Shown in pieces: positions 7,964-13,250 of a stretch of DNA of 13,250 nucleotides (position 1 is its first letter; every line of letters starts with the position of its first letter). The stretch is from Megasphaera sp. UBA5897 (lineage in GTDB: Bacteria; Bacillota; Negativicutes; Veillonellales; Megasphaeraceae), in the NCBI GenBank assembly GCA_002431345.1, contig DJEN01000056.1:460-13709 (forward strand), written 5' to 3'. The notes under the pieces were generated by a model. That model saw only the letters and a list, made by a program, of their open reading frames with translations, searched no databases and was not told the DNA's origin. The translations under genes were made by a program, and so were the position numbers.

Positions 7964-8001
7964 AAAAGGGGGTTGCCGTTTCATGCGGCAGCTCCTTTTT
8001 T
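7964..8001 (+). terminator. Intrinsic terminator after leuS
   Basis: Arms at 7964-7978 and 7986-8000 pair over 15 positions with three G-T wobbles around a 7-base loop, and the right arm ends in a T run (7995-8001). It lies 28 bases after the leuS stop and only 22 bases before the Nudix start, so the Nudix gene either depends on readthrough or has a promoter I could not recognise. Confidence 0.85.
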
Positions 8002-8023
8002 ATAGAAAGAAGGAAATCATACG

Positions 8024-8626
8024 ATGACGGAATATAAACCGTGGCCGCCGCGCCAAGTACGGCAAAACCGCTGCATGAATACGACACCTTGTGCGGTAAT
8101 TGTGCCGCTTATTCAAAAAGATGGTCGGGAACACCTCGTATTTGAAGTACGAAGCAGCAAATTGAGCTGGCAGCCAGGTGATATTTGTTTTCCCGGCGGC
8201 AAGATTGAACCCGGTGATGCCAATGCCGCGGAAGCAGCCGTGCGGGAAATGACAGAAGAATTGGGCGTTGTTCGTGAGCAAATTCACATACTTGGACCTC
8301 TGGATTATGTCGAATCACCAGTTGGCGTAACAGTTTGGCCTTTTGCAGCGTATATAGACACGCAGGATTTTACGCTTAGCCAGGGCGAAATCGACCATAT
8401 TTTTACTGTACCCGTTGCTTGGTTTGCCGCGCATCAGCCGCAGGTTTGCCAAATCGAAATGGCAACCCGCCCGGCTCCGGGCTTTCCGCAAGGATTGTCT
8501 ATATCGGGGCAGACAGAGTGGAAACGGCGTAAAACCTACAATGTGCTGATGTATGCATACCAAAATTATAAAATTTGGGGAATTACGGCTCATATCCTTG
8601 ACAACTTCATGGACATTCGTCTATAA
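8024..8626 (+). CDS. Nudix hydrolase, probable CoA pyrophosphatase
   Basis: A 200-residue cytoplasmic Nudix enzyme. The Nudix box is seen as GGKIEPGD followed by REMTEELGV (58-82), with E75, E78 and E79 as metal ligands. Upstream of it, LVFEVRSSKLSWQPGDICF (38-56) matches the extra motif of CoA-specific Nudix enzymes (LLxxR...G.xxFPGG), so hydrolysis of CoA or acyl-CoA to 4'-phosphopantetheine and 3',5'-ADP is the likely reaction. This fits its position ahead of an acyl-CoA dehydrogenase operon, although linkage does not prove a shared role. The ATG at 8024 follows GAAGGA (8009-8014) at 9 bases. The last codons and stop contain the hexamers of a consensus promoter. A broader Nudix substrate range remains possible. 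Confidence 0.88.
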   Translation: MTEYKPWPPRQVRQNRCMNTTPCAVIVPLIQKDGREHLVFEVRSSKLSWQPGDICFPGGKIEPGDANAAEAAVREMTEELGVVREQIHILGPLDYVESPVGVTVWPFAAYIDTQDFTLSQGEIDHIFTVPVAWFAAHQPQVCQIEMATRPAPGFPQGLSISGQTEWKRRKTYNVLMYAYQNYKIWGITAHILDNFMDIRL

Positions 8627-8627
8627 T
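8598..8627 (+). promoter_or_regulatory. Consensus promoter over the Nudix stop, upstream bcd promoter candidate
   Basis: TTGACA (8598-8603) and TATAAT (8622-8627) are both perfect sigma-70 consensus hexamers, 18 bases apart. The -10 contains the Nudix stop codon (8624-8626). Transcription would begin near 8634. No recognisable gene follows for about 390 bases, so the transcript is either a long bcd leader or a non-coding RNA. Confidence 0.7.
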
Positions 8628-8893
8628 ACAAACATAAGCTTTCCTTAATTTTTGCATCAGATATAATTCGTTATACGTAAGATTTTAACGAAGAAGATTT
8701 GGTGTACACAATAATCACATATAGGATTCTTCAATTACAATTCAATCGTATTTCTTTTACTCCGCATGTAAAATCATAAATACAGCGTATCTGTCAAGAA
8801 AAAATAAAAAATAGCTAGACCTAAAAAGCTTTGACATGAAAGCCTCTATTACAAAAAGGCATGGTGTACAGGGCTGTTCCTGTGGTTTTGCTA

Positions 8894-8922
8894 TTGATTT
8901 ACCATGTGAAAAGTTGTACAAT
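8894..8922 (+). promoter_or_regulatory. Proximal bcd promoter
   Basis: TTGATT (8894-8899), a 17-base spacer and TACAAT (8917-8922) form a good promoter whose start would be near 8929, giving a leader of about 92 bases before bcd. The palindrome TTGTACAA (8914-8921) overlaps the -10, a position where a bound protein would block transcription. The same hexamer pair and spacing recur in the higBA promoter. Confidence 0.65.
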
Positions 8923-8944
8923 GCTAATGTAAGCAAAAAAGGTT

Positions 8945-8974
8945 GTGTATATATGCCCCAGCAGTATACACTGC
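8945..8974 (+). repeat. Inverted repeats in the bcd leader
   Basis: GTGTATA (8945-8951) and TATACAC (8965-8971) form a perfect 7-bp repeat around 13 bases. An overlapping alternative pairing, GCAGT/ACTGC (8961-8965 and 8970-8974), shares bases with it. Both lie just downstream of the proximal start site, so they could be an operator or a leader hairpin. Confidence 0.4.
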
Positions 8975-9020
8975 ACGGGAAATGTTACCGTTACACTACA
9001 TTAAGGAGAGTGGAAGAATC

Positions 9021-10172
9021 ATGAATTTTAACTTGACAGAAGTACAACAGGATTTTGTAAATTTGGCTAAAGACTTTGGCGAAAACAAATTGGCTCCAAC
9101 TATCACAGAACGTGATCATCATGGCGTTTTCGACCGTGCACTCGTAGATGAAATGCTCAGCTTAGGCTTTGCAGGCGCTTATTTTGAAGAAAAATACGGC
9201 GGCATCGGCGAAGACGGCGGCGACGTTTTGAGCTATATCCTCGCAGTTGAAGAATTAGCTAAATACGATGCTGGTGTATCCATCACATTGTCTGCAAGCG
9301 TATCTCTCTGCGCTAACCCGATTTGGCAGTTTGGTACAGAAGAACAGAAAGAAAAATATTTGACACCGTTGGTTGAAGGCACGAAACTCGGCGCATTCGG
9401 TTTAACAGAACCGAACGCTGGTACAGATGCTTCCGGTCAGCAGACTGTTGCTACAAAAGATGCTGACGGCAACTACATCCTCAATGGTTCCAAAATGTTC
9501 ATCACAAACGCCGGCGAAGCTGATATCTACATCGTATTCGCTATGACGGATAAGAGCCAGGGTACCAAAGGCATCAGCGCATTCATCCTTGAAAAAGGCA
9601 TGGAAGGCTTCACCTTCGGCAAAAAAGAAGACAAAATGGGTATCCATACTTCCCAGACGATGGAATTAGTATTCCAGGACGTAAAAGTTCCGAAAGAAAA
9701 CCTCCTCGGCCAGGAAGGCAAAGGCTTCAAGATTGCTATGATGACATTGGACGGCGGCCGTATCGGCGTTGCTGCTCAGGCTCTCGGCATTGCAGAAGCT
9801 GCATTGAACGATGCTGTTGAATACTCCAAACAACGTGTACAGTTTGGCAGACCTCTTTGCAAATTCCAGTCTATTTCCTTCAAATTGGCTGACATGAAGA
9901 TGAAAATTGAAGCTGCTCGTAACCTCGTTTACAAAGCTGCTTTCAAAAAACAGGAAGGCCAGCCGTTTACTGTTGACGCAGCTATCGCTAAACGCGTTGC
10001 ATCCGATGTAGCTATGGAAGTTGCTACAGAAGCTGTTCAGATTTATGGCGGCTATGGCTACAGCGAAGAATATCCAGTTGCACGTCATATGCGTGACGCT
10101 AAGATCACACAGATTTATGAAGGCACCAACGAAGTACAGCTCATGGTAACAGGCGGCGCTTTGTTGCGGTAA
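9021..10172 (+). CDS. bcd: Butyryl-CoA dehydrogenase (FAD)
   Basis: Flavoprotein that reduces crotonyl-CoA to butyryl-CoA with electrons delivered by the ETF encoded next to it, the reductive step of butyrate formation in the cytoplasm. The 383 residues show both acyl-CoA dehydrogenase signatures: GAFGLTEPNAGTD near residues 129-141 and QIYGGYGYSEEYPVARHMRD near 340-359. The catalytic base is E367 in IYEGTNE, the same position as in the M. elsdenii enzyme. The protein matches that enzyme, as I remember it, over most of its length. ATG 9021 follows AAGGAG at 9003-9008, a rather long 12-base gap. An in-frame upstream ATG at 8943 would add 26 unrelated residues and is rejected. Arg and Leu codon choice (CGT, CTC) looks like that of a highly expressed gene. 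It is first in the bcd-etfB-etfA operon. Confidence 0.97.
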   Translation: MNFNLTEVQQDFVNLAKDFGENKLAPTITERDHHGVFDRALVDEMLSLGFAGAYFEEKYGGIGEDGGDVLSYILAVEELAKYDAGVSITLSASVSLCANPIWQFGTEEQKEKYLTPLVEGTKLGAFGLTEPNAGTDASGQQTVATKDADGNYILNGSKMFITNAGEADIYIVFAMTDKSQGTKGISAFILEKGMEGFTFGKKEDKMGIHTSQTMELVFQDVKVPKENLLGQEGKGFKIAMMTLDGGRIGVAAQALGIAEAALNDAVEYSKQRVQFGRPLCKFQSISFKLADMKMKIEAARNLVYKAAFKKQEGQPFTVDAAIAKRVASDVAMEVATEAVQIYGGYGYSEEYPVARHMRDAKITQIYEGTNEVQLMVTGGALLR

Positions 10173-10189
10173 GTAATTAAGTTTATGAT

Positions 10190-10225
10190 GCGGGCATGGT
10201 CTTTAAGAGGTAGGACCATGCCTGT
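10190..10225 (+). other. Intercistronic hairpin between bcd and etfB
   Basis: Arms at 10190-10201 and 10214-10225 pair over 12 positions (two G-T wobbles) around a 12-base loop. No U run follows directly, so it is not a classic terminator. It may stabilise the 3' end of bcd mRNA, mark a processing site, or attenuate transcription into etfB. Confidence 0.6.
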
Positions 10226-10230
10226 TGAAT

Positions 10231-10248
10231 AAAAAAGTACTTTTTTTT
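10231..10248 (+). repeat. A6-GTAC-T8 palindrome before etfB
   Basis: AAAAAAGTACTTTTTT (10231-10246) is a perfect 16-bp palindrome, extended by two more T to 10248 and ending immediately before the AGGAGG of etfB. Together with the preceding hairpin it places a T8 tract 16 bases after a stable stem, resembling a weakened terminator. Confidence 0.6.
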
Positions 10249-10263
10249 AGGAGGCAAACGTAA

Positions 10264-11076
10264 ATGGAAATATTGGTATGTGTCAAACAAGTTCCGGACA
10301 CAGCAGAAGTTAAGATTGATCCCGTAAAACATACCGTCATTCGTGCTGGTGTTCCTAACATTTTCAACCCCTTTGACCAGAACGCTTTGGAAGCTGCTCT
10401 TCAGTTGAAGGACGCTGATAAGGAAGTAAAAGTAACATTGCTTTCTATGGGCCCAGATCAGGCAAAAGACGTATTAAAAGAAGGCTTGGCAATGGGTGCT
10501 GACGATGCTTATCTCGTATCTGACAGAAAGCTCGGCGGTTCTGATACATTAGCTACAGGCTATGCATTAGCACAGGCTGTTAAAAAAGTTGCAGCAGAAA
10601 AAGGTATTGAACAGTTCGATATCATCCTCTGCGGCAAACAGGCTATTGATGGCGATACAGCACAGGTTGGCCCGCAGATCGCTTGCGAACTCGGCATTCC
10701 TCAGATTACATATGCCCGTGACCTGAAAGTTGAAGGCAATAAAGTTACTGTACAGCAGGAAAACGAAGAAGGTTACATCGTAACAGAAGCTCAGTTCCCT
10801 GTTTTGATTACAGCCGTAAAAGACTTGAACGAACCGCGTTTCCCGACTATTCGTGGTACAATGAAAGCAAAACGTCGCGAAATCCCAACATTGGATGCAG
10901 CTGCTATTGAAGCAGACGACGCTCAAATCGGTTTGAACGGTTCCCCGACAAAAGTTCGTAAAATTTTCACACCGGCTCAGAGAAGCGGCGGCTTGGTACT
11001 CAAAGTCGAAGACGACAATGCTCAGGCACTCGTTGATCAGGTCGTAGAAAAATTGTCTGAAGCGAAAATTCTTTAA
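10264..11076 (+). CDS. etfB: Electron transfer flavoprotein, beta subunit
   Basis: Beta subunit of the heterodimeric ETF. In Megasphaera-type bifurcating ETFs it helps bind the FAD that takes electrons from NADH, sending one to ferredoxin and one through the alpha-subunit FAD to Bcd. The 270 residues begin MEILVCVKQVPDT, the standard EtfB start, and contain CGKQAIDGDTAQVGPQ (123-138) and the C-terminal RSGGLVLKVEDDNAQ block. Length and sequence agree closely with M. elsdenii EtfB from memory. AGGAGG (10249-10254) lies 9 bases before the ATG. It is separated from bcd by 91 bases holding a hairpin and a palindrome, and from etfA by 20 bases, so etfBA are co-transcribed. Confidence 0.97.
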   Translation: MEILVCVKQVPDTAEVKIDPVKHTVIRAGVPNIFNPFDQNALEAALQLKDADKEVKVTLLSMGPDQAKDVLKEGLAMGADDAYLVSDRKLGGSDTLATGYALAQAVKKVAAEKGIEQFDIILCGKQAIDGDTAQVGPQIACELGIPQITYARDLKVEGNKVTVQQENEEGYIVTEAQFPVLITAVKDLNEPRFPTIRGTMKAKRREIPTLDAAAIEADDAQIGLNGSPTKVRKIFTPAQRSGGLVLKVEDDNAQALVDQVVEKLSEAKIL

Positions 11077-11096
11077 TTTAAGGAGGAACAGTGAAA

Positions 11097-12113
11097 ATGG
11101 ATTTAGCAGAATACAAAGGCATTTATGTAATTGCTGAACAGTTTGAAGGCAAATTACGTGATGTATCTTTCGAATTGTTGGGCCAGGCCCGCGTTTTAGC
11201 TGATACCATCGGTGACGAAGTAGGTGCTGTCCTGATTGGTAAAGACGTAAAACCGTTAGCACAGGAACTTATCGCTCATGGTGCTCATAAAGTATATGTA
11301 TATGATGATGCTCAGTTGGAACATTACAACACAACAGCATATGCAAAAGTATTAGTTGATTTCTTCAACAAACAGAAACCTAACGTTTATCTCGTAGGTG
11401 CAACAAACATTGGCCGTGACCTCGGTCCTCGCGTTGCTAACATGCTTAAAACTGGCTTGACTGCAGACTGCACACAGCTCGGTGTTGACGATGACAACAA
11501 AACTATCGTTTGGACTCGTCCGGCTTTGGGCGGCAACATCATGGCTGAAATCATTTGCCCGGACAACCGTCCGCAGATGGGTACAGTTCGTCCGCACGTA
11601 TTCAAAAAACCGGAAGCTGATGCTAGTGCACAGGGCGAAGTTATCGATATGAAAGCCGATCTCACAGATGCAGATTTCATGACGAAATTCGTTGAACTCA
11701 TCAAATTGGGTGACGGCGGCGTTAAAATCGAAGACGCTGATGCTATCGTTGCTGGCGGCCGTGGCATGAACAGTGAAGAACCGTTCAAAACAGGCATCTT
11801 GAAAGAATTGGCAGACGTACTCGGCGGTGCTGTTGGCGCTTCCCGTGCTGCTGTTGATGCTGGCTGGATTGATGCTCTCCATCAGGTTGGCCAGACTGGT
11901 AAAACAGTTGCTCCGAAAATCTATGTTGCCTGCGCTATCTCCGGTGCTATTCAGCACTTGGCTGGTATGACTGGCTCTGACTGCATTATCGCTATCAACA
12001 AAGATGAAGATGCTCCTATCTTCAAAGTTTGCGATTACGGTATTGTTGGTGATGTATTCGACGTATTGCCGAAACTCACAGCTGCAATCAAAAAAGCAAA
12101 AGGCTTGGCTTAA
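11097..12113 (+). CDS. etfA: Electron transfer flavoprotein, alpha subunit
   Basis: Alpha subunit of the ETF, carrying the electron-shuttling FAD in its C-terminal domain and passing electrons to Bcd. The FAD domain is seen as GGRGMNSEEPF from residue 220, GASRAAVDAGW, GQTGKTV (265-271), ACAISGAIQHLAGM, and the ending KVCDYGIVGDVFDVLP. With the ATG at 11097 the protein has 338 residues, the length I recall for M. elsdenii EtfA, and starts MDLAEYKGIYV. A GTG two codons earlier (11091) is in frame, but AAGGAGG (11080-11086) is only 4 bases from it and 10 from the ATG, so the ATG is preferred. Last gene of the operon, followed by a strong terminator 22 bases after the stop. Confidence 0.96.
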   Translation: MDLAEYKGIYVIAEQFEGKLRDVSFELLGQARVLADTIGDEVGAVLIGKDVKPLAQELIAHGAHKVYVYDDAQLEHYNTTAYAKVLVDFFNKQKPNVYLVGATNIGRDLGPRVANMLKTGLTADCTQLGVDDDNKTIVWTRPALGGNIMAEIICPDNRPQMGTVRPHVFKKPEADASAQGEVIDMKADLTDADFMTKFVELIKLGDGGVKIEDADAIVAGGRGMNSEEPFKTGILKELADVLGGAVGASRAAVDAGWIDALHQVGQTGKTVAPKIYVACAISGAIQHLAGMTGSDCIIAINKDEDAPIFKVCDYGIVGDVFDVLPKLTAAIKKAKGLA

Positions 12114-12135
12114 TAGGATATCTATATTGCCATGT

Positions 12136-12168
12136 AAAAGGGACTATCGAAAGATAGTCCCTTTTTTT
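12136..12168 (+). terminator. Intrinsic terminator of the bcd-etfBA operon
   Basis: Arms at 12136-12148 and 12153-12165 pair perfectly over 13 positions around a GAAA tetraloop, followed by a run of seven T (12162-12168). It lies 22 bases after the etfA stop. Confidence 0.95.
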
Positions 12169-12194
12169 GGTTTTATAATACATGTTGAGGTCTT

Positions 12195-12296
12195 GTGGAC
12201 ATCCGTATTCATAAGGGCACGTTTCCTTTTACCAAAGAACTCCTTGAAGATAAAGTAATCGTTGTATTTGTAATGGGTGTAGCATATCTAGGATGA
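12195..12296 (+). pseudogene. Possible 33-codon ORF or gene fragment
   Basis: From a GTG at 12195 a frame runs 33 codons to TGA at 12294-12296, reading VDIRIHKGTFPFTKELLEDK and then a hydrophobic stretch ending VMGVAYLG. Its composition looks coding, but the only site, GAGG at 12187-12190, is too close (4 bases), and I recognise no family. It could be a remnant of a gene displaced by the toxin-antitoxin module, or chance. Confidence 0.2.
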
Positions 12297-12314
12297 ATGA
12301 AGCAGTATTGATTT

Positions 12315-12339
12315 TTAGTTTACCTATTAGGTAAACTAA
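12315..12339. promoter_or_regulatory. Operator 1 of the higBA promoter
   Basis: A perfect palindrome with 12-base arms, TTAGTTTACCTA and TAGGTAAACTAA, around a single central T. It lies just upstream of the -35 element at 12345. This is typical of sites bound by an XRE-type antitoxin that represses its own operon. Confidence 0.75.
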
Positions 12340-12344
12340 GTGTA

Positions 12345-12373
12345 TTGATTTTCCTTCTAAAGGATAGTACAAT
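12345..12373 (+). promoter_or_regulatory. higBA promoter
   Basis: TTGATT (12345-12350), a 17-base spacer and TACAAT (12368-12373) lie between the two operator copies. The start site would fall around 12380, inside operator 2, so occupancy of either operator should repress transcription. Confidence 0.7.
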
Positions 12374-12377
12374 ATAA

Positions 12378-12395
12378 TTAACCTTATAGGTAAAT
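12378..12395. promoter_or_regulatory. Operator 2 of the higBA promoter
   Basis: The half-site TAGGTAAA (12387-12394) is identical to that of operator 1. The opposing half, TTAACCTT (12378-12385), matches the ideal TTTACCTA at six of eight positions. The copies are 59 bases apart, and this one covers the predicted start site. Confidence 0.65.
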
Positions 12396-12406
12396 GAGGT
12401 GGCGTA

Positions 12407-12703
12407 TTGGAAATCCAATATAAGAGTAAAAAAATACGTAAAGTATGTACGGATGCAAATACTGCACGTAAGAATTATGGCGAAAAAATGGCTAGGAAGA
12501 TTCAACAACGAATTGATGAACTCACTGCGGCTGATTCGGTTGAAATGATGATCCAATATCATATTGGACGTTGCCATTCATTAACAGGAAACAGAGAAGG
12601 ACAGTATGCACTGGATTTAGTACAGCCTTATCGTTTGGTATTTACTCAAATAGGTAATGAAATACAAATTGCTGAAGTGCAGGAAATTGTAGATTACCAT
12701 TAA
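12407..12703 (+). CDS. higB: HigB/RelE-family toxin
   Basis: A 98-residue basic protein of the RelE/HigB superfamily (plasmid maintenance killer protein type). Family members are ribosome-dependent mRNA endonucleases that stop translation when the antitoxin is lost. The characteristic C-terminal pattern is clear: GRCHSLTGNREGQYALDL (residues 54-71), PYRLVF (74-79), and a final beta strand IQIAEVQEIVDYH. The start is a TTG at 12407, preceded by GAGGTGG (12396-12402); translation initiation may therefore be modest. It lies upstream of its antitoxin, the reversed order typical of higBA, with 22 bases between the genes. Codon use is more AT-rich (AGA, ATA, TTA) than in the metabolic genes to the left, consistent with horizontal acquisition. 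Activity is inferred from family only. Confidence 0.88.
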   Translation: MEIQYKSKKIRKVCTDANTARKNYGEKMARKIQQRIDELTAADSVEMMIQYHIGRCHSLTGNREGQYALDLVQPYRLVFTQIGNEIQIAEVQEIVDYH

Positions 12704-12725
12704 GTACACGGGAGGAGTGAATGTC

Positions 12726-13250
12726 ATGTTGGAAAGCAAAAGCTATATTGCAACACCACCGGGTGTTACGATTAAAGAACAGCTTGATGACCGAGGCATG
12801 ACGCAGAAGGAATTTGCTAAACGGATGGGAATGTCTGAAAAGCATATCAGTAAATTGATTAACGGAGACGTTCATTTGACGCCGGATACGGCTGAAAAAA
12901 TAGAACGGGTACTGGGAGTACCAGCTGGTTTTTGGAATAAATTGGAAGCAATCTACCAGGAAAAATTGGCAAAGGTTAAAAATGAGAACGAATTGGAAGA
13001 AGAAAAGGAAATTGCAAAACATTATCCATATAATAGAATTGCGAAATGGGGGATGGTTTCTTCTGCCAATAAATGGCAAGAAAAAGTTGTCAATTTATGT
13101 AAGTATTTTGAAATTAGTAATCTCAAGTTGCTGCAAAATCGGGAACTTATGCCTATAGCTTGCAGAAAACTTTCAAATACCGACAAGAGTACCTATATCA
13201 TGCTGACATTGGCTCAGTATGCTAAAATCAAAGCAAGAGATATGACGGTG
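12726..13250 (+). CDS. higA: HigA-like XRE antitoxin, extended, partial at window edge
   Basis: The first 175 residues are present; the gene runs off the right end. Residues about 13-80 form an XRE helix-turn-helix domain of HigA type: TIKEQLDDRGMTQKEFAKRM, then MSEKHISKLINGDVHLTPD, then LGVPAGFW.KLE..Y. It should neutralise HigB and repress the operon through the two upstream palindromes. Minimal HigA antitoxins stop near 100 residues, but this one continues with a charged linker (about 84-97) and a domain containing HYPYNRIAKWGMV and RKLSNTDKSTYIMLTLAQYA. That resembles the middle region of XRE proteins that end in an ImmA/IrrE-type zinc peptidase domain, so such a domain may lie beyond the window. 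ATG 12726 follows GGAGG (12711-12715) at 10 bases. Confidence 0.85.
   Translation, partial: MLESKSYIATPPGVTIKEQLDDRGMTQKEFAKRMGMSEKHISKLINGDVHLTPDTAEKIERVLGVPAGFWNKLEAIYQEKLAKVKNENELEEEKEIAKHYPYNRIAKWGMVSSANKWQEKVVNLCKYFEISNLKLLQNRELMPIACRKLSNTDKSTYIMLTLAQYAKIKARDMTV

Larger units (their letters stand above)
8628..9020 (+). other. Long AT-rich leader upstream of bcd, no supported gene
   Basis: These 393 bases carry no open frame with a ribosome binding site. Visible elements are an inverted repeat TTCGTTA/TAACGAA (8667-8673 and 8686-8692), a small hairpin GCTTT/AAAGC (8828-8832 and 8839-8843), and three copies of the palindrome TGTACA: 8703-8708 inside GTGTACAC, 8865-8870, and 8915-8920 inside TTGTACAA. 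The nonamer TGGTGTACA occurs twice (8700-8708 and 8862-8870). The right part holds a second promoter and the bcd ribosome binding site. I recognised no known riboswitch and no Rex-type TTGTTAA site. Confidence 0.5.

Noticed and set aside
8836..9024. 62-codon plus-strand frame in the bcd leader
   Set aside because: No ribosome binding site, it runs over the proximal bcd promoter and ribosome binding site, and its composition is not protein-like.
10567..11262. 231-codon minus-strand frame over etfB and etfA
   Set aside because: It is the shadow of highly conserved etfB/etfA codons and is rich in Cys and Phe as expected for an antisense reading.

Overview
The window looks like the chromosome of a strictly anaerobic, butyrate- or caproate-forming member of the Negativicutes, most likely Megasphaera or a close relative. 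The main evidence is the bcd-etfB-etfA cluster: its three proteins match the Megasphaera elsdenii butyryl-CoA dehydrogenase and electron-bifurcating ETF as I remember them, in length (383, 270 and 338 residues) and almost residue for residue over long stretches. This comes from memory, not a search. Start codons ATG and TTG, strong AGGAGG-type ribosome binding sites and moderate GC content fit the same group.

Layout. Positions 1-160 hold no convincing gene. A minus-strand AlsS-like acetolactate synthase (232-1890) has its own terminator and a clear promoter, and reads divergently from a small DUF523 gene (2157-2603). DUF523 converges on lgt (minus, 2816-3628) through a shared hairpin terminator. 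lgt is divergent from a secreted GH18 glycosidase of the YaaH type (3794-5368). leuS (5455-7935) follows, with a near-consensus promoter overlapping the GH18 stop codon. Next come a terminator and a Nudix CoA pyrophosphatase (8024-8626). A 394-base leader region carries two promoter candidates, one with perfect consensus hexamers overlapping the Nudix stop. After it lies the energy-metabolism operon bcd (9021-10172), etfB (10264-11076), etfA (11097-12113), closed by a strong terminator. The right end is a higB/higA-type toxin-antitoxin module (12407 to the window edge), whose promoter is flanked by two copies of a palindromic operator. The antitoxin is longer than a minimal HigA and runs off the window.

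How the genes work together. Bcd and EtfAB couple NADH-dependent reduction of crotonyl-CoA to butyryl-CoA with ferredoxin reduction, the central energy-conserving step of butyrate formation. AlsS drains pyruvate to acetolactate. The Nudix enzyme would trim CoA or acyl-CoA derivatives. lgt, leuS and the GH18 enzyme are envelope or translation housekeeping. The toxin-antitoxin module is the only part that looks accessory. No tRNA, rRNA, CRISPR array, insertion sequence or prophage was seen.

The points most worth a second look are the HigBA operators with the extended antitoxin, the two-promoter bcd leader with clustered TGTACA palindromes, the hairpin and A6-GTAC-T8 palindrome between bcd and etfB, and substitutions at normally conserved His positions in Lgt and in the LeuRS editing site. 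I found no clearly undescribed multi-gene system.
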